Origin: Firmicutes bacterium UBA3871
GTDB lineage: Bacteria; Bacillota; Clostridia; Peptostreptococcales; Anaerovoracaceae
DNA length: 7,405 nt
Reading direction: 5' to 3'
Assembly (NCBI GenBank): GCA_002392265.1
Contig: DGGP01000005.1
Coordinates: 1-7,405, forward strand
A model generated the notes under the pieces. It was not told the DNA's origin and ran no database searches. It saw only the letters and a list, made by a program, of their open reading frames with translations. The position numbers were made by a program, and so were the translations under genes. Below, in pieces: positions 1 to 5,781 of this stretch (position 1 is the first letter of the stretch; the number at the start of each line of letters is the position of its first letter).

Positions 1-522
1 GATGCAGCCATCAACCCGGGCAACTCCGGCGGCGCACTGCTCAACATGAACGGCCAGCTGATAGGCATCAATTCGGGAAAGGTTGAAGCCGTTGAAGCGG
101 AAGCTGTCGGCTATGCCATCCCAATCGACGAGGCGGCACCGATAATAGAAAGCATACTTGAACACTCGCAGAGAGAAGAAGTCCCGGCGCAGGAAAGAGG
201 CTACCTCGGAATAACGGGGCAGACGGTAACTGCCGATGCGCAGGCTGCTTACGGCATGCCTAAAGGCGTGTATGTCAGTGAAGTTGCAAAGGGTGCCGGC
301 GCTGAAAAGGCAGGCATCGTAAAGGGCAACATCATTTCGGCGGTAGATGGCTATGCTGTGGAGGATATGACGTCCCTTCAGAGCATGCTGGCTTACTACA
401 AACACGGCGAAAAGGTTGAAGTTACCGTATATGAACTCGGTATGGACGGCTATGCTTCAAAGACCGTGGAGGTTACCCTGTCAAACGCAAAGGCGGCAGG
501 AATTACAGAAGCGGCAAATTAA
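1..522 (+). CDS. htrA: HtrA/DegP-like serine protease, C-terminal part (5' end outside window)
   Basis: This is a surface or envelope serine protease/chaperone of the trypsin-like HtrA family, which degrades misfolded exported proteins. The reading frame is open from base 1, so the N-terminal anchor and the His and Asp of the catalytic triad lie upstream of the window. The visible 173 residues start with the nucleophile motif GNSGG (Ser at visible residue 9), followed by the family pattern LIGINS and GYAIPI (about 37-42) that closes the protease domain. A single PDZ domain follows at about 67-160, beginning with the carboxylate-binding loop GYLGI and containing AEKAGIVKGNIISAVDG. One PDZ and a short tail fit the Gram-positive HtrA layout rather than two-PDZ DegP. 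It ends in TAA 33 nt before the next gene with no terminator between them, so read-through is likely. The family call is secure; the exact paralog is not. Confidence 0.93.
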   Translation, partial: DAAINPGNSGGALLNMNGQLIGINSGKVEAVEAEAVGYAIPIDEAAPIIESILEHSQREEVPAQERGYLGITGQTVTADAQAAYGMPKGVYVSEVAKGAGAEKAGIVKGNIISAVDGYAVEDMTSLQSMLAYYKHGEKVEVTVYELGMDGYASKTVEVTLSNAKAAGITEAAN

Positions 523-535
523 ACAAAATTAAACA
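516..535 (+). repeat. 10-nt perfect tandem duplication across the htrA stop codon
   Basis: AAATTAAACA occurs twice head to tail (516-525 and 526-535). The TAA stop at 520-522 lies inside the first copy. The region is A/T rich and leads into the weak ribosome-binding site of the next gene (GGAGA at 539-543, 12 nt before its ATG). It is probably a small slippage duplication; no function can be shown. Confidence 0.6.
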
Positions 536-555
536 ATCGGAGAAAAATATAACAC

Positions 556-2634
556 ATGAAACTTCAGCGCTGGCAGACAAATCTATATACACTCTGGGTT
601 ACGCAGATTTTTTCAATGGTAGGATTTGGGCTGGGCGTTCCGTTCATTCCTTTCTACCTTCAGGAGCTCGGCGTAACAGATAAGGCATGGCTCAATTTCC
701 TCGTCGGACTTTCGAGCACTCTGCCGGCAGCGACCATGGCAATAGTTTCACCTATCTGGGGAAAGCTTTCTGACCTCTACGGACGAAAGATGATGCTGAT
801 GCGTGCCATGGCAGGAGCGACAGTCATACTTACAGGCTACGGACTTTGCAAATCCGTAGTTCTGTTTATGGCGCTGCGGACGCTCCACGGCGTATTTACA
901 GGAACCGTCAGCGCTGCAATGACCTTTGTCTCGGCAAACACACCTTCGCATAAAATGTCCTATGCTCTGGGGTTTCTCACCAGCTCGAACTTCCTCGGCT
1001 ATGCAATCGGGCCCGCGCTCGGCGGCATGATTGTCGAATACGTGGGATACAGCAACTGCTTCTTCATAGGCGCAGGAGTTATGTTCACCGGCTGCATGCT
1101 GGTGCTGCTCCTCGTAAAGGAAGATCCCGCAACGTATGGCAGAGAAGCCATTGCCAGGGCCGAGGCTGCTGTTTCCGGCAGCGCAAAGCAGAAAAAGAGC
1201 AAGACGCGCATCATCACCACCGCAGTTGTGGCCGCTTTCGCAGTTCTCTTTTTCGTAAGGGTGACAAGGAGCGTATTCTCGCCTTTCGTGGCACTTTTTG
1301 TGCAGGGCAGAATCGGCATAGTTCCGGCGGCAGCGCGCTATACAGGCTTTATAAACGGAGCAAGCGGCGTAGGCACCGCTCTTGCGGCAGTCACACTTTC
1401 ACGCCTCGGCGACAAGCACGACAAGTACAAGGTAGTACTCTTCTTCACCGCAATGTCGTTCTTTGTGTCACTTTTGCTGTTACCGAGATATTCACTTACG
1501 ATATTCTGCGGAATGTATCTGATATACTTCTTTGTCTGCGGTGCGGTGGAACCGATACTGACCAGCCTCATTTCGGAAAACACGGATGCGCAGCACAGAG
1601 GCACGCTGTTTGGACTGATGGGAACGCTGAACTCCGTCGGAATGATGACAGCTCCGATGATCGGAACAGGCGTATCAAGCATATTCTCGTACGAGGCGAT
1701 ACTTTACTGCATACCTCTCTTTACAATGATTCAGGGAGGATTGCTGCTCGCAGGTAAAAAGAAGCTGCATGCAGGCAGCGGAGCAAAGGCAGTAAAGGAA
1801 GCAAATGCAGTTAAGGAAACGGGCAAAAAAATGAAAAATGATTATGTTTACAAAGCGGTTTCTCCTACGGGCACACTTACTGTAAAACCGCTGCCGGTAA
1901 CGGATGTGGGCGCAGCGTCAAAGCTTTATTGCGACCGGCTCATAACGGGCGAGAATTACGAAAAAAGGCTTGGCATCAGCGACTGTGATGACTGCTACAG
2001 CTTTGGTGGGAAGTATGAACGCTTTGCGCCGGAGGACTTTGCAAAGATGGTGCTGAGTGATGAATGGATAGTGCTTGGTGCTTACGCCGGTGGCAGCGCC
2101 GATGGGGCAGAAAGCGAAAGGCTGGTCGGCGCAATCTGGGCTTGTCTTTCACGCGGCCGGTTCGTCGATATGTCGCTCTTCCACTTCAAAAAGGAGTATG
2201 CGGGAGCGGCACGAATCTGGGAGAGATTCCTTGACGGTGCGGGGATTGCGATGAGCCTTGAGTCGGTGTGCAGTGCGCCTGAGGAGTTTCCAAGCGCGCT
2301 TGCTGTAATGAACTATGCGATGGCGGATTTGTGCCTTTCTCGCGGCGTGCAGGTTTCTGTGAGCCTTCTCTACAAAAACACTGCCTGCGAGACGCCGGAC
2401 GGCAGGAGGGGGCTGGATACCTTTAACTACAGCGCGTACAATGCTTACAAGATGCTCGGCTTTGAGCATGTCGGCTATCTGTCGGAGAGGAGAATACCTA
2501 TCGAGGGCGGTGAAATCACCGCAATCGTGGAGCCTCAGCTGATTGCGGGGCTGGATTTGGAGCTTCAGAAAAATGTCATTGCTAAAATCCTTCGCGATAA
2601 TGAAATTGAGATTGAGCTTGCAAGCAAAATTTGA
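556..2634 (+). CDS. MdtG-like MFS transporter fused to a C-terminal GNAT-like domain
   Basis: This is a predicted inner-membrane, proton-coupled drug or metabolite exporter carrying an extra cytoplasmic domain. Residues 1 to about 400 form a 12-helix major facilitator fold. The N-terminus (WQTNLYTLW, VPFIPFYLQELGV), SPIWGKLSDLYGRKMMLMR (MFS motif A, about 65-83) and LRTLHG closely resemble the DHA1 drug-efflux protein MdtG as I remember it. A polar cytoplasmic loop (about 188-217) separates the two six-helix halves. A charged linker (401-425) with a small duplication leads into 267 further residues. These end in MADLCLSRGVQVSVSLLYKNT followed by NAYKMLGFEHVG, the helix-strand-helix pattern seen at the acetyl-CoA side of GNAT acetyltransferases. 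A textbook acetyl-CoA loop (Q/RxxGxG/A) is not clear, so activity is uncertain. MFS proteins of this group are usually about 400 residues. The start ATG has GGAGA 12 nt upstream. The substrate is unknown. Confidence 0.85.
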   Translation: MKLQRWQTNLYTLWVTQIFSMVGFGLGVPFIPFYLQELGVTDKAWLNFLVGLSSTLPAATMAIVSPIWGKLSDLYGRKMMLMRAMAGATVILTGYGLCKSVVLFMALRTLHGVFTGTVSAAMTFVSANTPSHKMSYALGFLTSSNFLGYAIGPALGGMIVEYVGYSNCFFIGAGVMFTGCMLVLLLVKEDPATYGREAIARAEAAVSGSAKQKKSKTRIITTAVVAAFAVLFFVRVTRSVFSPFVALFVQGRIGIVPAAARYTGFINGASGVGTALAAVTLSRLGDKHDKYKVVLFFTAMSFFVSLLLLPRYSLTIFCGMYLIYFFVCGAVEPILTSLISENTDAQHRGTLFGLMGTLNSVGMMTAPMIGTGVSSIFSYEAILYCIPLFTMIQGGLLLAGKKKLHAGSGAKAVKEANAVKETGKKMKNDYVYKAVSPTGTLTVKPLPVTDVGAASKLYCDRLITGENYEKRLGISDCDDCYSFGGKYERFAPEDFAKMVLSDEWIVLGAYAGGSADGAESERLVGAIWACLSRGRFVDMSLFHFKKEYAGAARIWERFLDGAGIAMSLESVCSAPEEFPSALAVMNYAMADLCLSRGVQVSVSLLYKNTACETPDGRRGLDTFNYSAYNAYKMLGFEHVGYLSERRIPIEGGEITAIVEPQLIAGLDLELQKNVIAKILRDNEIEIELASKI
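1783..1818 (+). repeat. 18-nt in-frame tandem duplication in the inter-domain linker
   Basis: Two adjacent 18-nt units (1783-1800 and 1801-1818) match at 16 of 18 bases and encode AKAVKE then ANAVKE (residues 410-415 and 416-421). They lie between the last membrane helix of the transporter and the GNAT-like domain. The duplication keeps the frame and lengthens a lysine-rich flexible linker. Confidence 0.7.
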
Positions 2635-2640
2635 TATAAT
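2612..2640 (+). promoter_or_regulatory. Extended -10 housekeeping sigma promoter for the pyrH operon
   Basis: The -10 box is a perfect TATAAT (2635-2640), preceded by TGA (2632-2634) that gives the extended TGn motif. The -35 candidate is TTGAGC (2612-2617, 4 of 6 matches to TTGACA), with a 17-nt spacer. The -35 lies inside the transporter-GNAT gene, and the TG of the extended -10 is part of that gene's TGA stop codon. Transcription should start near 2647, giving a leader of about 50 nt before pyrH. It was called by eye, but the combination of motifs is strong. Confidence 0.75.
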
Positions 2641-2696
2641 TATTTTGTTAAGGCTTAATTGAAATAGGGCCAGGATTATTAAGGAGAACATACGGT

Positions 2697-3401
2697 ATGA
2701 AAGCCAAATACAAGAGAATCGTACTAAAGATCAGCGGCGAAGCTTTGGCAGGTGAAACAAAGTTCGGGCTTTCCGAAAAAATGCTCAAGGAGGTTGCCAC
2801 CCAGGTAAAGGAAGTTTACGACATGGGCGTTGAAATTGCAATAGTCGTAGGCGGCGGCAATTTCTGGAGAGGCAGACAGAGCAAGGACATGGACAGACCG
2901 ACTGCGGACTATATGGGAATGCTCGCAACGGTCATTAATTCACTTGCGCTTCAGTCGGCATTTGAGGCCATCGGCATTCCGACCAGAGTGCAGACAGCCA
3001 TAGAGATGAAGGAAATTGCAGAGCCTTACATAAAGCGCAGAGCGGTAGCGGAGCTCGATGAAAAGAATGTTGTAATTTTCGGCGCAGGCACAGGCAATCC
3101 TTTCTTCTCGACAGATACGGCAGCGGCCTTGAGAGCAGCCGAAATCGAAGCAGAGGTTATCCTCCTTGCAAAAAAAGTTGATGCCGTTTACTCGGACGAC
3201 CCGGCAGAAAATCCGGATGCAATCAGATATGACGAGCTGACGCACAGTCAGGTGCTCGAACAGAACCTGAAGGTAATGGACAGCACGGCAGCTTCACTTT
3301 GCAGGGATAACAATATAGCTATTCACGTATTTGCGCTTGCTGAATATGGCAATTTGCTAAAGGCAGTATGCGGCGAAAAGATAGGCACTATTATCAGATG
3401 A
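2697..3401 (+). CDS. pyrH: UMP kinase (uridylate kinase)
   Basis: It phosphorylates UMP to UDP with ATP, a step needed for all UTP and CTP synthesis, and acts in the cytoplasm as a hexamer. The 234 residues form one amino-acid-kinase fold, the normal length for bacterial PyrH. Visible motifs are KISGEAL (11-17, phosphate binding), VGGGNFWRG (51-59), DYMGMLAT (71-78, UMP side), [19 protein letters not shown] (129-147), VDAVYSDDP (161-169, nucleotide site) and [12 protein letters not shown] (193-204). The ATG has an excellent AAGGAG (2681-2686) with 10-nt spacing. It is the first gene after the promoter at 2612-2640 and lies 16 nt before frr, so the two are surely co-transcribed. In many bacteria rpsB and tsf come just before pyrH; here they do not. 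Confidence 0.98.
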   Translation: MKAKYKRIVLKISGEALAGETKFGLSEKMLKEVATQVKEVYDMGVEIAIVVGGGNFWRGRQSKDMDRPTADYMGMLATVINSLALQSAFEAIGIPTRVQTAIEMKEIAEPYIKRRAVAELDEKNVVIFGAGTGNPFFSTDTAAALRAAEIEAEVILLAKKVDAVYSDDPAENPDAIRYDELTHSQVLEQNLKVMDSTAASLCRDNNIAIHVFALAEYGNLLKAVCGEKIGTIIR

Positions 3402-3417
3402 GATAAGGAGAAAAGAC

Positions 3418-3972
3418 ATGGCAGACATAAAGAAAACTCTTGAAGAAAAAATCGCCAAAACAGAGCAGGTTCTGAAAGAAGAACTTAACACCGTCAGGGC
3501 GGGCAGAGCGAATCCTGCGCTTCTCGACAAAGTCATGGTAGAATACTATGGCACACCGACACCACTGAAGAGCCTTGCCAATGTTAGCACACCTGACCCA
3601 CGCACGCTGATGATTTCACCGTTTGACGCAAAGTCAATCGGAGATATTGAAAAGGCCATTAATATTGCCAATATCGGTATCAATCCGACAAACGACGGCA
3701 AGTGCGTGAGACTCGTGATTCCGCCGGTTACGGAGGAACGCCGTAAGGAACTTACAAAGACCGTTAAGAAGATGGGTGAAGACGCAAAGGTTGCAGTCAG
3801 AAACATCCGTCGCGACGCAAACGACGATCTCAAAAAGCAGGAAAAGGGCGGCGAGCTGACAGAGGACGATCTGAAGAAGGCACTCGACGATGTACAAAAG
3901 ACAACAGACAAAGCCATGAAAGACATCGATGCTATCTGCGGTCAGAAGGAAAAGGAAATCATGGAAGTTTAG
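3418..3972 (+). CDS. frr: Ribosome recycling factor
   Basis: It works with EF-G to split post-termination ribosomes so that they can be reused. The 184 residues match the usual length of about 185. The N-terminal helix ends in NTVRAGRANPALLDKVMVEY (24-43), the domain II region carries TPDPRTLMISPFD (58-70), and the long helical domain contains IPPVTEERRKEL (101-112) and VRNIRRDAND (127-136), all hallmarks of RRF. The start is fixed by AAGGAG (3405-3410) 7 nt before the ATG. It follows pyrH by 16 nt, the pairing seen in most bacteria. Its 3' side opens into the first repeat-filled gap. Confidence 0.98.
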   Translation: MADIKKTLEEKIAKTEQVLKEELNTVRAGRANPALLDKVMVEYYGTPTPLKSLANVSTPDPRTLMISPFDAKSIGDIEKAINIANIGINPTNDGKCVRLVIPPVTEERRKELTKTVKKMGEDAKVAVRNIRRDANDDLKKQEKGGELTEDDLKKALDDVQKTTDKAMKDIDAICGQKEKEIMEV

Positions 3973-3996
3973 TTTCTTTAACGTAAACGAGCATAA

Positions 3997-4021
3997 GAGG
4001 GTGGGCGCAAAACTCACCCTC
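3997..4021 (+). terminator. Hairpin after frr, possible weak terminator or attenuator
   Basis: GAGGGTGGG (3997-4005) can pair with CTCACCCTC (4013-4021) in a 9-bp stem containing one G-U pair, with a 7-nt loop. It starts 24 nt after the frr stop. The following bases, GTTCTAATTT, are only moderately T-rich, so strong intrinsic termination is doubtful. It could reduce read-through into uppS or act as an mRNA 3' end. It is separate from the GGGGACAGG elements that begin immediately after it. Confidence 0.45.
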
Positions 4022-4022
4022 G

Positions 4023-4060
4023 TTCTAATTTGGGGCGAATCTGGGGACAGGCACCAAATT
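4023..4060 (+). repeat. GGGGACAGG element, copy A, with a partial unit on its left
   Basis: The core GGGGACAGGCACCAAATT lies at 4043-4060. Just left, 4023-4035 (TTCTAATTTGGGG) equals the left part of another unit and matches the reverse complement of 5763-5775. Bases 4034-4060 are a perfect 27-nt inverted match to copy C (4108-4134). There is no coding content; in the uppS frame it would only give an artificial N-terminal extension. Confidence 0.85.
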
Positions 4061-4070
4061 CGCCAAAAAT

Positions 4071-4095
4071 CCAATTTAGGGACAGGCACCAAATT
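4071..4095 (+). repeat. GGGGACAGG element, copy B
   Basis: CCAATTTAGGGACAGGCACC is followed by AAATT. It shares the 17-nt core GGGACAGGCACCAAATT (4079-4095) with copy A and reads in the same direction. The first G of the GGGG run is replaced by A. Confidence 0.85.
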
Positions 4096-4124
4096 AGCCT
4101 TTTTTCCAATTTGGTGCCTGTCCC
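4079..4124 (+). other. Perfect 17-bp hairpin formed by copies B and C
   Basis: Bases 4079-4095 are exactly complementary to 4108-4124, with a 12-nt loop (AGCCTTTTTTCC). Copy A can compete for the same right arm with a longer 27-bp pairing (4034-4060 with 4108-4134). No T-run follows the stem, so it does not look like an intrinsic terminator. In the operon mRNA it would form a very stable structure 37 nt before the uppS start. Confidence 0.8.
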
Positions 4125-4134
4125 CAGATTCGCC
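4106..4134 (-). repeat. GGGGACAGG element, copy C (inverted)
   Basis: On the + strand it reads CCAATTTGGTGCCTGTCCCC followed by AGATTCGCC. It is inverted relative to copies A, B and D. Bases 4104-4130 are identical over 27 nt to 5780-5806 (copy F) in the second gap, in the same orientation. Confidence 0.85.
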
Positions 4135-4138
4135 AAAA

Positions 4139-4156
4139 TTCTAAAAAAGGGACAGG
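4139..4156 (+). repeat. GGGGACAGG element, degenerate copy D, serving as the uppS ribosome-binding region
   Basis: TTCTAAAAAAGGGACAGG matches the unit TTCTAATTTGGGGACAGG at 14 of 18 bases. It ends 5 nt before the uppS ATG at 4162. The purine-rich AAGGGACAGG is the only Shine-Dalgarno-like sequence available, so the element itself seems to provide the ribosome-binding site. GGGACAGG (4149-4156) is also complementary to CCTGTCCC (4117-4124) of copy C. Confidence 0.6.
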
Positions 4157-4161
4157 TTGAA

Positions 4162-4890
4162 ATGTTAGACAAAGACAGAATACCTCGCCATGTGGCGGTT
4201 ATAATGGATGGAAACGGCCGCTGGGCGACAAAAAGAAATCTGCCAAAGATGTCCGGCCACAACGCCGGCATGCAGGCAATGAAAGAGATAGTAAAGCGTG
4301 CGAGCACGCTTGGCATAGAGCATCTGACAGTTTACGCTTTCTCGACAGAGAACTGGAAACGCAGCGTGGAGGAAATAAACGGCATATTCGGCCTGATTGT
4401 TGTATATGTAGCAAAGGAGCTTAAGGAGCTCGACGAAAACAACGTAAAGGTCAAGGTGCTCGGCGATTACAGCAAGCTCCCCGAAAAATCGGTGGAGAGC
4501 CTCGAAAAGGCACTCAAAACTACAGAAAACAACACAGGCCTGCAGTTTAACATCGCGCTCAATTACGGTGGACGCGATGACATTCGCAGGGCTGTGACAG
4601 ATATAGCAAAGCTCGCCGCTGCCGGCAGGATAAGCCCGGATGATATAGACGAGCAGCTGATTTCGGACTACCTCTGGACCGGTGTACACCACGCAAATGT
4701 GCCCGATCCGGAGCTCATTATCAGAACCAGCGGAGAGCTGAGACTTTCGAACTATCTGCTGTGGCAGTGCGCTTACAGCGAATTCGTTATAACAAATACA
4801 CTCTGGCCCGACTTTACTCCGGAGGAGTTTGAGAAGTGCATTGAAGTATTTCAGGGAAGGGACAGAAGATTTGGGGGTAGAAATAAGTGA
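4162..4890 (+). CDS. uppS: Isoprenyl transferase (undecaprenyl diphosphate synthase family)
   Basis: It condenses isopentenyl diphosphate units onto farnesyl diphosphate in cis, making the C55 lipid carrier for peptidoglycan and other wall polymers. The 242 residues contain the catalytic-Asp motif MDGNGRWA (15-22, Asp16), FSTENW (60-65), LNYGGRDDI (133-141), the diphosphate/Mg site PDPELIIRTSGELRLSNYLL (181-200) and WPDF near the C-terminus, all typical of cis-prenyltransferases. I chose the ATG at 4162 because MLDKDRIPRHVAVIMDGNGR is the normal family N-terminus. The frame stays open upstream to a TTG at 4030, but that stretch is translated repeat DNA. The stop overlaps the cdsA GTG by 3 nt within GTGA, implying translational coupling. 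A 189-nt gap with repeats separates it from frr. Confidence 0.96.
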   Translation: MLDKDRIPRHVAVIMDGNGRWATKRNLPKMSGHNAGMQAMKEIVKRASTLGIEHLTVYAFSTENWKRSVEEINGIFGLIVVYVAKELKELDENNVKVKVLGDYSKLPEKSVESLEKALKTTENNTGLQFNIALNYGGRDDIRRAVTDIAKLAAAGRISPDDIDEQLISDYLWTGVHHANVPDPELIIRTSGELRLSNYLLWQCAYSEFVITNTLWPDFTPEEFEKCIEVFQGRDRRFGGRNK

Positions 4891-5684
4891 AGACGAGAAT
4901 AATCAGCGCGTGCATAATGCTGCCGCTGCTGCTTTTGGTGTATTTTGGCGGAATTCCGCTTGCGCTGGCGTGCCTGGCAATAGGGCTTATCGGCGCACAT
5001 GAGTTTGTAAAGGGCTATGAGGAGCTTGATGTGCATGCAAACTACGGCCTGGTGGCAGTCTGCACACTGGTGCTGTATGCACTGGGCTTGGCCGGCAGAT
5101 TCGGCGGCGTGCAGGTGCAAAGCCTCTACGCATTCTGGCTGTTCCTTGTGGTGATTTTATCACTGCTGACGTTGTTTTGCCCAAAGCATGAAAAGCTCGA
5201 AGATGCGATGGTTACAATGCTTTCGTGCTTTTACATAGTGTTCTTTTCGTACCACGTATTCCTCGTGGACGGCATATCCGAGTACAGAATCCTGATCTGG
5301 CTGATATTCATCACAGCCTTCGGCACGGACATTTTTGCCTACTTCACAGGCTATGCCATCGGCAAGCACAAGCTTTGCCCGACCATCAGTCCTAAAAAGA
5401 CCATCGAAGGCGCAGTCGGCGGGGCGCTGGGAAGCGTGATTCTCTGCGCGATTTTCGCAGTGGCGCTGGTACCAAGCCTGCTGCCGCACTGCATCGCAAT
5501 CGGCGTGCTCGGCGGCGTCCTGTCGCAGTTTGGCGACCTCACCGCATCGATATTCAAGCGCAAGATGGGCATAAAGGACTACGGCAAGCTGATTCCGGGC
5601 CACGGCGGCATAATGGACCGCTTTGACAGCATACTCTTTACCGCACCGCTGGTATATTACTATATAACGTTCATTTTACTTTAA
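4887..5684 (+). CDS. cdsA: Phosphatidate cytidylyltransferase (CDP-diacylglycerol synthase)
   Basis: It makes CDP-diacylglycerol from phosphatidic acid and CTP, the branch-point precursor of bacterial phospholipids, in the cytoplasmic membrane. The 265 residues are very hydrophobic, with roughly eight membrane segments. FGTDIFAYFTGYAIGKHK (about 145-162) and SPKKTIEGAVGG (168-179) precede the CdsA signature at about 215-248, seen as FGDLTASIFKR, then MGIKDYGKLIPGHGG, then MDRFDS with the metal-binding Asp residues. The start is GTG at 4887, supported by GGGGG (4873-4877) upstream and by the 4-nt GTGA overlap with uppS. Its substrate CTP derives from the UDP made by the PyrH step at the head of the operon. 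It ends in TAA, and the second repeat-filled gap follows. Confidence 0.96.
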   Translation: MKTRIISACIMLPLLLLVYFGGIPLALACLAIGLIGAHEFVKGYEELDVHANYGLVAVCTLVLYALGLAGRFGGVQVQSLYAFWLFLVVILSLLTLFCPKHEKLEDAMVTMLSCFYIVFFSYHVFLVDGISEYRILIWLIFITAFGTDIFAYFTGYAIGKHKLCPTISPKKTIEGAVGGALGSVILCAIFAVALVPSLLPHCIAIGVLGGVLSQFGDLTASIFKRKMGIKDYGKLIPGHGGIMDRFDSILFTAPLVYYYITFILL

Positions 5685-5710
5685 AGGCCCACACTTCAAG
5701 CAGGCCTCAT

Positions 5711-5752
5711 TTCAAAGGATTATATTTCAAAGGATTATATTTCAGATTATAT
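5711..5752 (+). repeat. 15-nt tandem repeat, about 2.8 copies, upstream of dxr
   Basis: TTCAAAGGATTATAT occurs at 5711-5725 and 5726-5740 exactly, then at 5741-5752 as TTCAGATTATAT, missing 3 nt. Each unit carries a TATAT run, and TATATT at 5748-5753 could act as a weak -10 box, but the matching -35 position (TTTCAA, 5725-5730) is poor. It could be a weak promoter region or simple slippage DNA. A weak 5-bp AGGCC/GGCCT pairing (5685-5689 with 5703-5707) lies just before it. Confidence 0.7.
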
Positions 5753-5757
5753 TCGGA

Positions 5758-5775
5758 CCTGTCCCCAAATTAGAA
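5758..5775 (-). repeat. GGGGACAGG element, copy E
   Basis: Read on the minus strand it is TTCTAATTTGGGGACAGG, lacking the CACCAAATT extension. It matches copy F (5793-5810) at 17 of 18 bases in the same orientation, with a period of 35 nt, so E and F form a tandem pair. Confidence 0.8.
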
Positions 5776-5781
5776 AAAATT

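Noticed and set aside
2654..2683. Leader hairpin (CTTAAT/ATTAAG) overlapping the pyrH ribosome-binding site
   Set aside because: It has only 6 A/T-rich pairs with an 18-nt loop, which is too weak to claim as a regulatory structure.
2149..2691. 180-residue minus-strand open frame opposite the end of the transporter fusion
   Set aside because: It is antisense to a well-supported gene and runs through the promoter region. The product resembles no family I know.
4034..4134. CRISPR array
   Set aside because: Repeat copies are in mixed orientation, of unequal spacing and only a few in number, with no spacers of constant length and no cas genes.
4079..4134. Intrinsic terminator at the B-C hairpin
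   Set aside because: No T-run follows the right arm; the only T-run lies in the loop.
3929..4144. 71-residue open frame overlapping the end of frr
   Set aside because: It lies in another frame of frr and then in repeat DNA, with no initiation signal or recognisable protein features.
4030..4161. N-terminal extension of uppS from a TTG at 4030
   Set aside because: The extra residues are only a translation of the repeat elements, the family N-terminus begins at the ATG at 4162, and no ribosome-binding site precedes the TTG.
4200..4205. TATAAT inside the start of uppS as a promoter
   Set aside because: It encodes part of the conserved VIMDG motif, and the position 17 nt upstream has no -35-like sequence.
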